Source: an uncultured Muribaculaceae bacterium
Lineage (GTDB): Bacteria; Bacteroidota; Bacteroidia; Bacteroidales; Muribaculaceae
Direction of reading: 5' to 3'
Assembly (NCBI GenBank): GCA_947627615.1
Contig: CANQWS010000002.1
Span: forward strand, 1-64,000
Length of the DNA stretch: 64,000 nt
Numbering within the stretch: the stretch's first letter is position 1; every line of letters begins with the position of its first letter. Below the pieces are notes generated by a model. It did not search any database. It was not told where the DNA came from and saw only the letters and a program-made list of their open reading frames with translations. Positions 1 through 9,228 of this stretch are shown here, piece after piece. The position numbers were made by a program, and so were the translations under genes.

Positions 1-48
1 CCTGAGCACAACTCACTGAAGCCCCTTTTTGACTACCTCGGCGTTTAG
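1..48 (+). CDS. 3' end of an upstream gene (partial)
   Basis: An open frame enters from the left edge and stops at a TAG at 46-48, giving only 15 residues (ends DYLGV). The next gene starts 9 bases later on the same strand, so the two are probably co-transcribed. The neighbour is a hexapeptide acyltransferase of the kind found in polysaccharide loci, so a glycosyltransferase or similar is a guess. The fragment is too short to identify. Confidence 0.5.
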   Translation, partial: PEHNSLKPLFDYLGV

Positions 49-57
49 GGTGACGCA

Positions 58-540
58 ATGACGAAGTCAGGAAATAACTTTTTATCGCTATTTGTGAGGT
101 ATCCGGAGTTCAGGAGTGTTGTTTACAGCAGATTGCGCAACAGATTCCGGATTATCCCCATGATGTTTTTCCGCGGGCAGACTGCGTGTCATATAAATTC
201 GGCTCATATTGGAGAAGGACTTGTCATTTTACACGGATTTTCCACGATTATAAACTGCGAGTCAATGGGCAAGAATAATATAGTTTTCCAACAGATTACA
301 ATTGGATGGAATAAAGGAAAAACGCCTGTTATTGGCGAAGGGTGTGTCTTTTGTTGCGGATGCAAGGTGCTGGGAGGCATAACTATAGGCAATAATGTAA
401 CAATAGGCGCGGGTGCCATAGTGATCAGAGATGTTCCTGACAATGCCATTGTTGTTGGAAATCCGGCAAGGATTGTCGGTTATAACCACAACCGTACAGC
501 CCTTCAGTCAATAGAAATGACTCCGACATATTTCGATTAA
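58..540 (+). CDS. CysE-like hexapeptide-repeat O-acyltransferase
   Basis: A 160-residue left-handed beta-helix transferase resembling serine O-acetyltransferase. From about residue 50 to 140 it shows the [LIV]-G-x4 hexapeptide pattern (IGEG, IGNN, IGAG, VGNPAR), with an active-site-type His in the LHGFSTIIN turn. The N-terminal helical domain of true CysE is short here. Such short forms usually acetylate sugars or lipid-linked intermediates in capsule or exopolysaccharide synthesis in the cytoplasm, rather than make cysteine. It follows the preceding gene by 9 bases, so it looks like the last gene of a surface-polysaccharide operon. The acceptor substrate cannot be read from the sequence. Confidence 0.75.
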   Translation: MTKSGNNFLSLFVRYPEFRSVVYSRLRNRFRIIPMMFFRGQTACHINSAHIGEGLVILHGFSTIINCESMGKNNIVFQQITIGWNKGKTPVIGEGCVFCCGCKVLGGITIGNNVTIGAGAIVIRDVPDNAIVVGNPARIVGYNHNRTALQSIEMTPTYFD

Positions 541-714
541 AAGATTTCTCACATAACAAAGCAAGCAATCGTTTTAGAATAATTTACGAAAGAGTCTTCA
601 ATATCGGACATTCTTTAAAAGCTCGGGAAGGAACTATGTTCCAAACACTGAGTGCTTGAATAAGCTCTTTCTGAGAGTTTCTGAAACGGATGGAAGATTT
701 TATAGGACTAAATG

Positions 715-746
715 TTTGGCTGTTACGTAAATAATGGCTATCTTTG
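715..746 (+). promoter_or_regulatory. Bacteroidetes-type promoter of rpmE2
   Basis: TTTG at 715-718, 20 bp spacer, then TATCTTTG at 739-746 (TAnnTTTG). The predicted start of transcription leaves an untranslated leader of about 70 bases before the ATG at 822. The rest of the 541-821 gap shows no gene and no convincing terminator for the upstream operon. Confidence 0.75.
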
Positions 747-821
747 CAAGCCATTACAGAATTACGCCTTACCAGCGAAATTTTAACTAATTGAAATAAC
801 GCAGATTAACCGTTCACAGAA

Positions 822-1076
822 ATGAAAAAAGATATCCATCCCTCAAATTATCGTGAAGTAGTATTCAAAGATATGTCAAACGATGAAATCTTCATCACCC
901 GTTCGACAGTAGCCACCAAAGAGACCATTGACGTTGACGGCGTAACATATCCTCTGGTAAAGCTTGAAATCACCAGCTCATCACACCCCTTCTTCACCGG
1001 CAAACAGAAACTCGTTGACACCGCAGGCCGCGTAGACAAGTTCATGAGCCGCTACGGTAATCGCAAGAAAAAATAA
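822..1076 (+). CDS. rpmE2: 50S ribosomal protein L31 type B
   Basis: An 84-residue ribosomal protein that begins [15 protein letters not shown] and contains the conserved [20 protein letters not shown] stretch. It lacks the CxxC zinc ligands of type A L31, which marks it as the zinc-independent type B form normal in Bacteroidetes. It is part of the large subunit near the central protuberance. The gene stands alone, with its own promoter at 715-746 and a strong hairpin terminator at 1102-1142. The C-terminus is basic (NRKKK), as expected for rRNA binding. Confidence 0.97.
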   Translation: MKKDIHPSNYREVVFKDMSNDEIFITRSTVATKETIDVDGVTYPLVKLEITSSSHPFFTGKQKLVDTAGRVDKFMSRYGNRKKK

Positions 1077-1101
1077 GCAGCGCATAAAAGCTCTGTTATA
1101 T

Positions 1102-1142
1102 TTACGGGAGACTTCAATCATTGAAATCTCCCGTAACTTTTT
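1102..1142 (+). terminator. Rho-independent terminator of rpmE2
   Basis: Arms 1102-1117 and 1121-1136 form a 16-bp stem with one wobble pair and a 3-base loop, followed by a run of T at 1138-1142. It lies between the convergent rpmE2 and M3 peptidase genes. Confidence 0.85.
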
Positions 1143-1145
1143 ATG

Positions 1146-3182
1146 TCAAAACCTTATGATGCCGTCTCTTTCAAGCAGGGCGTCAATCGTGGCTTTGCGT
1201 CCACGGAATCGCTCATAGAGTATTTCCGGGTCTTCGGTTCCGCCACGTTCAAGAATGTTCTTGCGGAAATTCAGAGCTGTGTCACGATTAAAAATGCCAT
1301 CGGCCTTGAATTTCGAGAATGCATCGGCATCAAGCACCTCTGCCCATTTGTAGCTGTAGTATCCGGCTGAATAACCGCCGCCGAAAATATGACCGAACTG
1401 CGGCGATACAAGCGCATCAGGCTCCGGGGCAAATATCCGGACAGACTCTCCTGCCTCTTTTTCAAATTCCCCGACGTTTTCAACAGGTCCGGTTATCGTG
1501 TGCCATGCCATGTCAAGCAATCCGAAGTTCAACTGACGCATACATGCGTAAGCGGCGCCGAAGCGGGCCGATGAAACAATACGGTCCACCTGCTCCTGCG
1601 GAATGGGTTCGCCGGTCCGATAGTGGCATGCAAAACTGTCAAGGAACTCACGGCATGTGAGGAAATTCTCATTGAACTGCGAGGGAAGCTCAACGAAGTC
1701 ACGCCGCACGTTGGTGCCGGAAAGTGAAGCGTAGCGTGTGTCGGCCAACAAGCCATGCAGCGCGTGGCCGAACTCATGGAGGAATGTCGATACCTCGTAG
1801 GGTGTCAGCAATGACGGCTTGCTCGAGGTAGGCTTGGTGAAATTCATCACTATGGAGATGTGGGGACGCGAACTGATGCCATCGGGTGTCTGCCACTGTC
1901 CCTTGAACTCAGTCATCCAGGCTCCTGGACGCTTTGTGGACCTCGGGAAAAAATCGGTGTAAATCACACCGAGATACGAACCGTCGCTGTCCTTCACTTC
2001 AAAAGCTTTTACGTCAGGGTGATAAACCTCTATATCCTTATTCTCCACAAAAGTGAGTCCGTAAAGGCGGGTAGCGAGTCCGAACACACCTTTGATTACT
2101 TTGTCAAGCTCAAAATAAGGTCGCAGCTCTTCCTCATTGTAACTGAAACGCGCTTCCTTGAGCTTGTTGGCATAATAGCTGTAGTCCCATGGTTTCAGTT
2201 CCATCCCATGGCCTTCGGTCTCCGAAGCGAACTTTGACAGCTCGGCCATTTCCTTTTCAAGAGCAGGCCTGTAGGCATCACGCAAGGAATTGAGCAATTC
2301 ATAGACGTTTTCCGGATTCCCGGCCATCTTGTGAACCAGAGAATAATGGGCAAATGTGCGGAATCCGAGCAGCTCTGCCAGTTGGTGACGCAGGTCTGTC
2401 ATTTCCCGGATTATCTCCATGTTAGAGAATTCGCCCTTTATATTCCGGCCGGAATAGAGTCTGTATATTCTTTCACGCAGATCCCGGCGGGAAGAGTATT
2501 TCAAGAAAGAGATGTAAGTGGGCTGTGCAAGCGTAAAGAGATATTCGCCATCGCGGCCTTTTGATGCGGCGAGCTCGGCAGCCTCTTCAATAAGATTTTC
2601 CGGAAGGCCGTCAAGGTCCTCGGCCTTCAGATATATCTCGTAAGTGTTAAGCTCGCGAAGCACATTCTGACTGAAAACCGTTGAGAGTTCATCGATGCGG
2701 GCCACAATTGCTTTGTATCGGTCACGGTCCTCCCCTTCAAGCAGAGCACCGCTGCGGGCAAAGCCCTCGTAGGTCTCTTTCAGAAGAGTGCTGTCCTCGG
2801 CATCAAGCTCATAATCGTCCCTGTGCTCCCATACGTAACGGATTCTTTCCCACAGATTTCTGTTCAGCGAGATGGTGGTGGAATATTCGCTCAGCATGGG
2901 CGAAATCTTAGTGGACAGCTCCATCATGGCTTCATCGGAGTCAGCCGAGAGCAAGGGGAAAAACACATTGAGCACTCTGTCAAGCTCCTTGCCTGAATTT
3001 TCAAGCGCCACTATAGTGTTTTCAAACGTTGGCTCATCCGTTGATGATGTTATCCTGTCAATATCGGCGAGGCCGGCGGTAATGCCGGCTTCGATGGCAG
3101 GCATATAGTGTTCTTTTTCTATTTCATTGAACGGCACAGTGCCATGAATCGTGGCAAAGTCTTTCAACAATGGATTTTCCAT
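1146..3182 (-). CDS. dcp: M3 family metallopeptidase (peptidyl-dipeptidase Dcp-like)
   Basis: A 678-residue zinc peptidase of the thimet oligopeptidase/Dcp family, which trims short peptides, in Dcp by removing C-terminal dipeptides. The zinc site HEFGH is at residues 469-473 and the third ligand, Glu498, follows at the expected spacing within FVELPSQ. Around it are the family motifs LSGTNVRRDF and, further on, FGHIFGGGYSAGYYSYKW. The length fits the family. It has no signal peptide, so it should be cytoplasmic. It starts 28 bases after a TPR-protein gene on the same strand and is probably co-transcribed with it. Dcp versus oligopeptidase A specificity is not certain. Confidence 0.93.
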   Translation of the reverse strand: MENPLLKDFATIHGTVPFNEIEKEHYMPAIEAGITAGLADIDRITSSTDEPTFENTIVALENSGKELDRVLNVFFPLLSADSDEAMMELSTKISPMLSEYSTTISLNRNLWERIRYVWEHRDDYELDAEDSTLLKETYEGFARSGALLEGEDRDRYKAIVARIDELSTVFSQNVLRELNTYEIYLKAEDLDGLPENLIEEAAELAASKGRDGEYLFTLAQPTYISFLKYSSRRDLRERIYRLYSGRNIKGEFSNMEIIREMTDLRHQLAELLGFRTFAHYSLVHKMAGNPENVYELLNSLRDAYRPALEKEMAELSKFASETEGHGMELKPWDYSYYANKLKEARFSYNEEELRPYFELDKVIKGVFGLATRLYGLTFVENKDIEVYHPDVKAFEVKDSDGSYLGVIYTDFFPRSTKRPGAWMTEFKGQWQTPDGISSRPHISIVMNFTKPTSSKPSLLTPYEVSTFLHEFGHALHGLLADTRYASLSGTNVRRDFVELPSQFNENFLTCREFLDSFACHYRTGEPIPQEQVDRIVSSARFGAAYACMRQLNFGLLDMAWHTITGPVENVGEFEKEAGESVRIFAPEPDALVSPQFGHIFGGGYSAGYYSYKWAEVLDADAFSKFKADGIFNRDTALNFRKNILERGGTEDPEILYERFRGRKATIDALLERDGIIRF

Positions 3183-3210
3183 ATCAATCTGTTTTAATTA
3201 CCAATCTTTT

Positions 3211-5427
3211 TTACCGGTTGTTTTCAGGATATTGCGCGGCATCGACCACCAGAGCGATCATCGTGGGGTCAATACCGGCCTTTTCGAGTACGGTGAGGTC
3301 AGCCTCCATTTCCGCATCGAGGCGCGACAGATCGCCGCCCTTTTCCTTAAGGAAAGCGCCATAGCATTCGGCAGCTTTATCATACTGTTTCAAGGCGAGA
3401 TAAAGATGTCCGCAGTTGAGATAATCTGTGGCGTTGGGTGAATCGGCCATTATCTTCGCATAATATTTTTCCGCACGGACAAAATCGCCTGTAAGGAAAA
3501 GGCTCCATGCAATGGGGCGGAGTGCCTTATGGCTCTTTTCGTCCATATACTCCACCTTGAAATAGCACTTGAGAGCTTCATCACAGTTACCGGAAGCCAG
3601 ATAACAGTGTCCGAGATTCAGCGCGATACCGACATCCGACGGTTTCGCCTCGGACAGACGTCGGTAATAGGGCAACGCCTCTTCATGGCGTCCGAGCAGA
3701 CGGAGGCACTGCGCTATGCGCCTCATGATCCATAGACTGTCAGGCGACATCAGTTCAGCCTTGTGATAGAAGTCCAACGCTCCGGTAATGTCGCCGAGCT
3801 GCTGGCGGCAGTAGCCCGCTTTCTGGAACAGGGCCGAGTTTGCCTGCCGGCCTTTCAGCAACAACATGAAGACGTCAAGAGCCTCGGAATAATACCCGTG
3901 TTTGAAATAAAATTCGGCCACAGCCTCAAGAGACATACTGTCAGACAAATCCGATGAAAGCATCTCCACGGAAGCGAGGTTGATGGGAGTCCCGAACGGA
4001 TTGGGGAACTCTCCCTTCCTGCGGTAGAGCGTGAAGAAGCGGTAAAGGTCCTGAATGAAATGGTTGGCGACATTGTTGCGTGACGTGAGTTCCGGATTGA
4101 GCAGCGTGTTTCTCAGTTCGGCCAGATTGACATTCTGCATCTTGAACTGCTCAAGCATCATGCGGCGGTTGGCGGCAGGAATGCGTTCGAGGGAGAACAC
4201 CATTGAAAACTTGTCGCTGTCACATATCATGGGGTTCATGTCAATCATTTCACCCAGATCGGCGGCCGACTCGTTCAGAATGTCCATCACATCGGTCTGG
4301 TCGGTGAAAAACGGCAGGAACCAGTTGGCGGCATTGTTGAAGAACGGAAAAGATTTCAGTCCGGCGAATGTGCTGAGCATCACATCGCCGCCTTCGGTCT
4401 GCAGGTCATTGAGATATTTAAGCTTATCGGCCACACCTGACTTTTCAATCAGGTCTTCCCATTCGGGATTGTCCTCTATTTTGGCGAGCTCGTCAGGATT
4501 TTCGGTCTCATTGATTTTCTTGAGAATTTCCGGACGGAGTTTCATCATTTTCGGAATCACTTCCTCGGTCATTGTGCGCGATATGCGGTCGGCGTCACGT
4601 GTGCGGACAAGATTCAGAAACACCATCTTAAGGTCCTCGGTCCAACCCTTTTGTTCCCTTACCGTATCCATCACGGCGGCGAATCTATGGCCGGTCAGTG
4701 CATTACGCTGCATCCACATCGCTATCGTAAGGGCAACGAGGGCTTTCACCTCTATCCTTTTCTCGCCCCGCAAATATGTCTCGGCAAGCAGGACCATGCG
4801 ACGTTCGTCGTAGTAGGTCATGGCACCGAGCATTATCGCCGAAATGATATGCTCGCGGTATTCTATGCGGATATTATCGTTGTTAAGAAAATCCTTGAGC
4901 GCCACAGCGTCCTCCGAACTCAGCGGATATGTGACCCAGACAAGGTCGAAAAGCCTGCGGCTCAACGAATCATGCTCCTGTCTGATTCTCTTAGCTCCCG
5001 CCGACGACTGCTGCACGCCGGTCAGCGACGCCATGCTAAGTTCGTCATTGACTTTCATGAACGAGCCGATAAGTCCGGGAATTGAAGAATCGGATTGCAT
5101 CTTCTCATACCTCAACACACCGAAATACTGTTTCGGAGAAGCCTCAATCTGCGAATGACGCATGATTGCCGAGGCGGTGGAAAGGATTCCGGATGAAATA
5201 TCGGCCAGCATTCTTTCGCGGCTCGGGTCATCGGTCCCGTCAAGCGCGTATCGGCGGAGATAGCCGTAGCTTTCTTTCAGACGCGACACTTCCCTGCGCA
5301 TTTCCCATGGCACACCGGCCACCTGAGCCATCGAATCAAGCTGTTCAAGGGCTGAAGAAAAATGTCGGGACGCAATTTCTGAGCCTATGCGGCCCTTTAT
5401 TATCTCGAGATTTGATATATCAATCAT
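3211..5427 (-). CDS. TPR-repeat protein, large, helical
   Basis: A 738-residue, all-helical protein with no signal peptide. The N-terminal 500 residues are not recognised; tetratricopeptide repeats are clear from about 525 to 690 (ALDFYHKAELMSPD, ALPYYRRLSEAKPS, AEKYYAKIMADSP). It is probably a scaffold for protein contacts. The start chosen is MIDISNLEI. An in-frame ATG ten codons upstream is rejected because those codons are a -7 promoter box. The M3 peptidase follows after 28 bases, suggesting one transcript. The function is unknown. Confidence 0.75.
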   Translation of the reverse strand: MIDISNLEIIKGRIGSEIASRHFSSALEQLDSMAQVAGVPWEMRREVSRLKESYGYLRRYALDGTDDPSRERMLADISSGILSTASAIMRHSQIEASPKQYFGVLRYEKMQSDSSIPGLIGSFMKVNDELSMASLTGVQQSSAGAKRIRQEHDSLSRRLFDLVWVTYPLSSEDAVALKDFLNNDNIRIEYREHIISAIMLGAMTYYDERRMVLLAETYLRGEKRIEVKALVALTIAMWMQRNALTGHRFAAVMDTVREQKGWTEDLKMVFLNLVRTRDADRISRTMTEEVIPKMMKLRPEILKKINETENPDELAKIEDNPEWEDLIEKSGVADKLKYLNDLQTEGGDVMLSTFAGLKSFPFFNNAANWFLPFFTDQTDVMDILNESAADLGEMIDMNPMICDSDKFSMVFSLERIPAANRRMMLEQFKMQNVNLAELRNTLLNPELTSRNNVANHFIQDLYRFFTLYRRKGEFPNPFGTPINLASVEMLSSDLSDSMSLEAVAEFYFKHGYYSEALDVFMLLLKGRQANSALFQKAGYCRQQLGDITGALDFYHKAELMSPDSLWIMRRIAQCLRLLGRHEEALPYYRRLSEAKPSDVGIALNLGHCYLASGNCDEALKCYFKVEYMDEKSHKALRPIAWSLFLTGDFVRAEKYYAKIMADSPNATDYLNCGHLYLALKQYDKAAECYGAFLKEKGGDLSRLDAEMEADLTVLEKAGIDPTMIALVVDAAQYPENNR

Positions 5428-5443
5428 AAACGTGTAATTTCTA

Positions 5444-5451
5444 CAAAGATA
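5444..5451 (-). promoter_or_regulatory. -7 box upstream of the TPR protein
   Basis: Read on the minus strand, TATCTTTG matches TAnnTTTG and lies 16 bases before the ATG at 5427. It argues against the longer reading frame. No well-spaced -33 element is seen. Confidence 0.55.
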
Positions 5452-5549
5452 CAACATGTTAGTAACAAATACTATGCCAAACAGGTTGCATTTTATCTAA
5501 TCTGCGGAATGATTTCCGATTTGTTTCTCAGATATTCTGAAAATATGAT

Positions 5550-5557
5550 TATATTTG
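5550..5557 (+). promoter_or_regulatory. -7 box directly before the methyltransferase start
   Basis: TATATTTG ends six bases before the ATG at 5564, so the transcript should begin at or next to the start codon. The in-frame TTG at 5555 lies inside this box and is not a credible start. Confidence 0.6.
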
Positions 5558-5563
5558 CGGAAT

Positions 5564-6769
5564 ATGAGTGCAGCTAATCTGACAGACGAGCAATGGAAAA
5601 TGGTTGACAAGCTGATTGACAAGGACGTCAACAGCCTGCGACTGGCCCATCACGGCAATGCCGCGATGGTGGCCGTCATTGACCAGATAGAATGCCGGCA
5701 ACGGACCCGCAAGAAGCTATGCAGGACCCTTGAACGCATTCCGGAATTTCTGTTCCCGTCAGTCCTTTCGGCCGAACAGTCAACCTCTGACTCTCTCGCC
5801 CGGTTCCACAGCACGCTGATTCCCGTCGGCGCCCGCGTGCTTGACATGACCTGCGGTCTCGGAATCGACGCGATGCATATCGCCGCAAAGGCGAGCCAAG
5901 TAACCGCATTGGACCTGAACGGACACACAGCCGAATGCGCGGCGATAAATTTCCGGCAGGCAGGCATATATAACGCCTGTGTCATGGAGGGTGACAGTGT
6001 CAGCTATCTCCGAAATCTTCCGGACAATTCGTTTGACTGCATTTTCATAGATCCGGCCCGCAGAGGCGAGGCTGGTCAGCGGCTGTTTGCTCTCGCGGAC
6101 TGCAGTCCCGATGTGACTTCGCTGTTAGGCGAAATGCTCCGTGTTGCAGAGACGGTGATAATCAAGGCTTCACCCATGCTCGACATCTCCCACTCGGCTG
6201 CAGAGCTGCATGATGTGAGCCGCATATTGGCCATAGGAGACAGGCGTGAATGCAAGGAACTCGTCATAGTGTGCCGCAGGAACTATTCTGGGGCGCCGCT
6301 GGTGTCGGCTGTGACCATTGCTCAGGATGAGGAAATAGTGAGCGGATTTGACTTCCGGCCTGAAGCGGAAAAAGATTCTGAAGCCGCATACGGCATGCCC
6401 GAATCCGGACAATGGCTTTATGAACCCTGGCCGGCAACCATCAAGGCGGCGCCTTTCAAATTACTGTGCAACAGATACCCGGTCATGAAACCGGCCCCGA
6501 ACAGCCACGTATATTTCTCCCGTACAGAAATATCGGATTTCCCCGGCCGCGGACACAGAATCGATGCGGTAATCCCCTTCAACAAAAAAAGTCTGCGGGC
6601 CCTAGCCGAGTATGGCGACAGATTCGACATTACAACACGTAATTTTCCGCTCGGAGCCGAGGCCCTCGCGAAAAAGCTCAAAATAAAATCAGGAGGCAAC
6701 AGAAGGCTGTTTGCCACAAGAGATTCCGATAACCGAAGCATACTGATCATAACATCACCCACACTATGA
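5564..6769 (+). CDS. Class I SAM-dependent methyltransferase, PG_1098/THUMP-like
   Basis: A 401-residue protein. The SAM-binding core starts near residue 90 with VLDMTCGLGIDAM, followed by the acidic loop ALDLNGH and a DxxFIDPARR catalytic-type loop. The N-terminal helical region and a C-terminal ferredoxin-like/THUMP-like part match the Bacteroidetes family typified by PG_1098. Members are likely RNA or nucleic-acid methyltransferases, but the substrate is not established. The next gene overlaps by 4 bases (ATGA), so the two are translationally coupled. Start MSAANLTDEQW is preferred because the upstream TTG is within the -7 box. Confidence 0.85.
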   Translation: MSAANLTDEQWKMVDKLIDKDVNSLRLAHHGNAAMVAVIDQIECRQRTRKKLCRTLERIPEFLFPSVLSAEQSTSDSLARFHSTLIPVGARVLDMTCGLGIDAMHIAAKASQVTALDLNGHTAECAAINFRQAGIYNACVMEGDSVSYLRNLPDNSFDCIFIDPARRGEAGQRLFALADCSPDVTSLLGEMLRVAETVIIKASPMLDISHSAAELHDVSRILAIGDRRECKELVIVCRRNYSGAPLVSAVTIAQDEEIVSGFDFRPEAEKDSEAAYGMPESGQWLYEPWPATIKAAPFKLLCNRYPVMKPAPNSHVYFSRTEISDFPGRGHRIDAVIPFNKKSLRALAEYGDRFDITTRNFPLGAEALAKKLKIKSGGNRRLFATRDSDNRSILIITSPTL

Positions 6770-7515
6770 AAAAGATTATCCCGTTCATCATCATGGCAAT
6801 TATCATCAGCATGATGGCATGCACCTCAAAGAAACAGGCCGCGACAGCAAACCGCCGTGTTCAGACCTACTACAAGGATGCGTTTCACCCGGAGATTTAT
6901 CAGCCTAAAATAGAGAAGTATGTGAAAATAGTTGGGCCGGACGGCAAGCTCCATGAACAACGTGTGGCTGATGACGACACGTCTGCGTTGTTTTACGAGT
7001 ATATGGGCCGGATAAGAAGCTACAACAAGGACTGGCGGCGCCCCACAACCCTGCCTGATTTAGATTTCGTGGACGCAAAGGGCAACCACGTGACCCGCGA
7101 ATCCCTAAAGGGAAAGATTGTTGTATTCAATTTCTTCAACACTTATTGCGGTCCGTGCATAAAAGAAATCCCGAAACTCAATTCGTGGCTCGACGAGTAT
7201 CCTGACGTGGAGTTCTTCGCCATAAATTTTCAGGATGAAGAAATAGTGAGAAAATGCGTGGAAAAGTACGGCTTCCGCTGGTCACAGGTCACAGCCGATT
7301 CAACCATGACCGTATGGTTGCCGAACCAATCACACTATCCGAGCCATGTAGTAGCCGATCAGAACGGATTTGTGAGGTACATGGAGTGCGGAGGCGATTC
7401 GCTGCGTCATCGCCGCGTGATTGACAGCCTCAACTACGTGATAGCCCACGGCCCGCGCACGTCACCGCTGAATTACAAGGACCTGCACTACGAGGAAGAA
7501 TACTATTCGGAATGA
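6766..7515 (+). CDS. TlpA/ResA-like thioredoxin-fold lipoprotein
   Basis: A 249-residue envelope lipoprotein. The signal peptide ends in a lipobox SMMAC with Cys19. A thioredoxin fold of the peroxiredoxin/TlpA type follows, with the redox pair C128-G-P-C131 in the FNTYCGPC motif and a cis-Pro-type loop near SHYPSHVV. It probably reduces or exchanges disulfides in periplasmic proteins, or acts in cytochrome maturation; the target is unknown. It overlaps the methyltransferase gene by 4 bases and converges end to end with smpB (stop at 7515, smpB stop at 7516), with no terminator between them. Confidence 0.9.
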   Translation: MKKIIPFIIMAIIISMMACTSKKQAATANRRVQTYYKDAFHPEIYQPKIEKYVKIVGPDGKLHEQRVADDDTSALFYEYMGRIRSYNKDWRRPTTLPDLDFVDAKGNHVTRESLKGKIVVFNFFNTYCGPCIKEIPKLNSWLDEYPDVEFFAINFQDEEIVRKCVEKYGFRWSQVTADSTMTVWLPNQSHYPSHVVADQNGFVRYMECGGDSLRHRRVIDSLNYVIAHGPRTSPLNYKDLHYEEEYYSE

Positions 7516-7968
7516 TCACTTCTCGAACATGCGGGCCATGGCGCGCTTGTCCTCGCGTTCCTTTATGGACTGCCGCTTGTCATATTCCTTCTTTCCCCGA
7601 CCTATTCCTATAACCATCTTCGCCAGCCCGCGGTCATTTATGAAGACTCTCATGGGCACTATGGTCATGCCGGTTTCCTTGCCGCATTTGGCCAGTCTGG
7701 CAATCTCCTTTTTATTGAGCAGGAGCTTGCGGTCACGGCGGGACTCATGGTTGTTATAGGAGCCGTAGAAATACTCGGCTATGTACATGTTCTTAATCCA
7801 GACCCCGTCAGCAGCCACATAGCAGAACGTATCCACCAGACTTGCCTTGCCCTGACGCACAGATTTGATTTCCGTACCGGTCAGTACGATGCCGGCGGTA
7901 AACGTCTCGCTTATTTCATAATCGAAATTGGCACGCTTGTTTCTTATGTTGACTTCCGAAAATTTCAT
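7516..7968 (-). CDS. smpB: SsrA-binding protein SmpB
   Basis: A 150-residue partner of tmRNA in ribosome rescue: it binds the tRNA-like domain of SsrA and brings it to stalled ribosomes. Conserved features are the N-terminal [10 protein letters not shown], the [19 protein letters not shown] block and a basic C-terminal tail ([14 protein letters not shown]) that acts in the mRNA channel. The length is normal. Its start overlaps the stop of the Yip1-like gene by 4 bases, so the two are coupled. No ssrA gene is seen in the window. Confidence 0.97.
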   Translation of the reverse strand: MKFSEVNIRNKRANFDYEISETFTAGIVLTGTEIKSVRQGKASLVDTFCYVAADGVWIKNMYIAEYFYGSYNNHESRRDRKLLLNKKEIARLAKCGKETGMTIVPMRVFINDRGLAKMVIGIGRGKKEYDKRQSIKEREDKRAMARMFEK

Positions 7969-8519
7969 GACGGGATAACGAGATTAAAAAGATACTGTAA
8001 TATGAACGGCGGTAGAATCACGGCGAAAATGTCAAGGATAATGAACTGCATCACGCCCTCGAATTTGATTTCCATGTAATTTATACCCCGCCACATTATG
8101 AAAAGGACATAGATGGGGAGAAGGTAGAGCATGTCGGGCACCATGGGGAGCAGATTTGTCAGCACATTCAGCACCACAAGCAGACTCAGGGAATAAATGA
8201 TGAAAGTGTGGTTTTTGTTCAGACTCATCTCTCCGCCGGTACACGTTGGAATGTAAAGCGACATGAAAAACGATGCTATATAGAAGCTCGCAACATATTT
8301 GACCAGACATGCTATCATCTGCTCTATCACACCTACGAGCGATATTCCGGAATGATACCAGTAAGCCGGCAGACAGGTGGCCGAAGCAATGATCACAAGC
8401 GGAATAAAGCCGTTGAGCATGAGTTTTTGCGACGGAATATCGTCTATGGCCACATCCTCCCAGCCGCGCCGCGGCGAGAGCATGAGCTGAAGCATATCTA
8501 ACAGGAATCTGAAAAACAC
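7965..8519 (-). CDS. Yip1-like integral membrane protein
   Basis: A 184-residue protein with about five hydrophobic helices and an N-terminal amphipathic segment with the [12 protein letters not shown] motif typical of the bacterial Yip1/DUF1282-like family in Bacteroidetes. The role is not known. The start appears to be GTG at 8517-8519, only three codons after an in-frame stop. An ATG at 8495 would remove the first eight residues but keep the motif. It is the first gene of a two-gene unit with smpB. Confidence 0.75.
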   Translation of the reverse strand: MFFRFLLDMLQLMLSPRRGWEDVAIDDIPSQKLMLNGFIPLVIIASATCLPAYWYHSGISLVGVIEQMIACLVKYVASFYIASFFMSLYIPTCTGGEMSLNKNHTFIIYSLSLLVVLNVLTNLLPMVPDMLYLLPIYVLFIMWRGINYMEIKFEGVMQFIILDIFAVILPPFILQYLFNLVIPS

Positions 8520-8574
8520 GTTTTAATGAAGGATTCTACGGGTTAAAAAAACAAATCAAGTTGTTTATGGGTTA

Positions 8575-8611
8575 CAAAGGTAGTCACTTTGACAAAAAAT
8601 TCCTAATTTTG
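8575..8611. promoter_or_regulatory. Divergent promoter region
   Basis: Two -7 boxes face apart: TACCTTTG on the minus strand (8575-8582) for the Yip1-smpB unit, and TAATTTTG on the plus strand (8604-8611) for the DUF5606 gene. The -33 elements are not at canonical spacing. Confidence 0.5.
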
Positions 8612-8651
8612 CATGAGTATATAAATTTTACAAACAAAAAATTTCATAACC

Positions 8652-9104
8652 ATGATAAAGAAAATATTATCCATATCCGGTCGCCCCGGACTCTTCAAAC
8701 TGGTAAACCAGGGGAAGAACATGCTGATCGTTGAATCACTCTCCACCGGCAAGCGCACACCCGTCTATTCACATGACAAGATTGTCTCGCTCGGCGATAT
8801 CGCCATCTATACACCGGAAAGCGATGTTCCACTGACTGACATATTCGAGACCATTAGCGAAAAGAACGAGGGCAAGGAAGTGGATTACAAAAACCTCACT
8901 GACGAACAGATCAGAGAGATGTTTGCCGAATATCTGCCGGACTATGACCGCGACCGTGTGTACACCAACGACATGCGCAAGGTATTCTCATGGTATAACC
9001 AGCTTATAGCCGCCGGAGTCACGGAATTCAAAGAAAAGGAAATCAAGGAAGACGAAGCTGCAGAGGCAGCCGAGGCAGCTGACGAAGCCGAGACAAAGAA
9101 GTAA
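8652..9104 (+). CDS. DUF5606 domain protein
   Basis: A 150-residue cytoplasmic protein conserved in Bacteroidetes. The N-terminal half is a small beta-rich domain (ILSISGRPGLFKLV, YSHDKIVSLGDIAIYT), then a helical part with MFAEYLPDYDRDRVY. The C-terminus is a low-complexity acidic Ala/Glu tail. The function is unknown. It is a single-gene unit with its own -7 box at 8604-8611 and a strong terminator at 9156-9202. Confidence 0.88.
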   Translation: MIKKILSISGRPGLFKLVNQGKNMLIVESLSTGKRTPVYSHDKIVSLGDIAIYTPESDVPLTDIFETISEKNEGKEVDYKNLTDEQIREMFAEYLPDYDRDRVYTNDMRKVFSWYNQLIAAGVTEFKEKEIKEDEAAEAAEAADEAETKK

Positions 9105-9155
9105 AATCCGAAGCCTGCGGCCCGAAGCCGCCGACACGGAAAAATCAACTATAAA

Positions 9156-9202
9156 AGGCCTGAACAGAAAGTTGACAGACAATGCCGCTTCTGTTCAGGC
9201 CT
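9156..9202. terminator. Bidirectional hairpin terminator
   Basis: Perfect 14-bp arms at 9156-9169 and 9189-9202 with a 19-base loop sit between the convergent DUF5606 and pyrD genes. The minus strand has a T-rich exit; the plus strand has a weaker one. Confidence 0.8.
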
Positions 9203-9228
9203 GATTGTTTCTTATACTATTATTTGTC

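Noticed and set aside
732..756. 8-bp inverted repeat across the rpmE2 -7 box
   Set aside because: Short arms are likely by chance; kept only as a note beside the stronger palindromes at 16124 and 30469.
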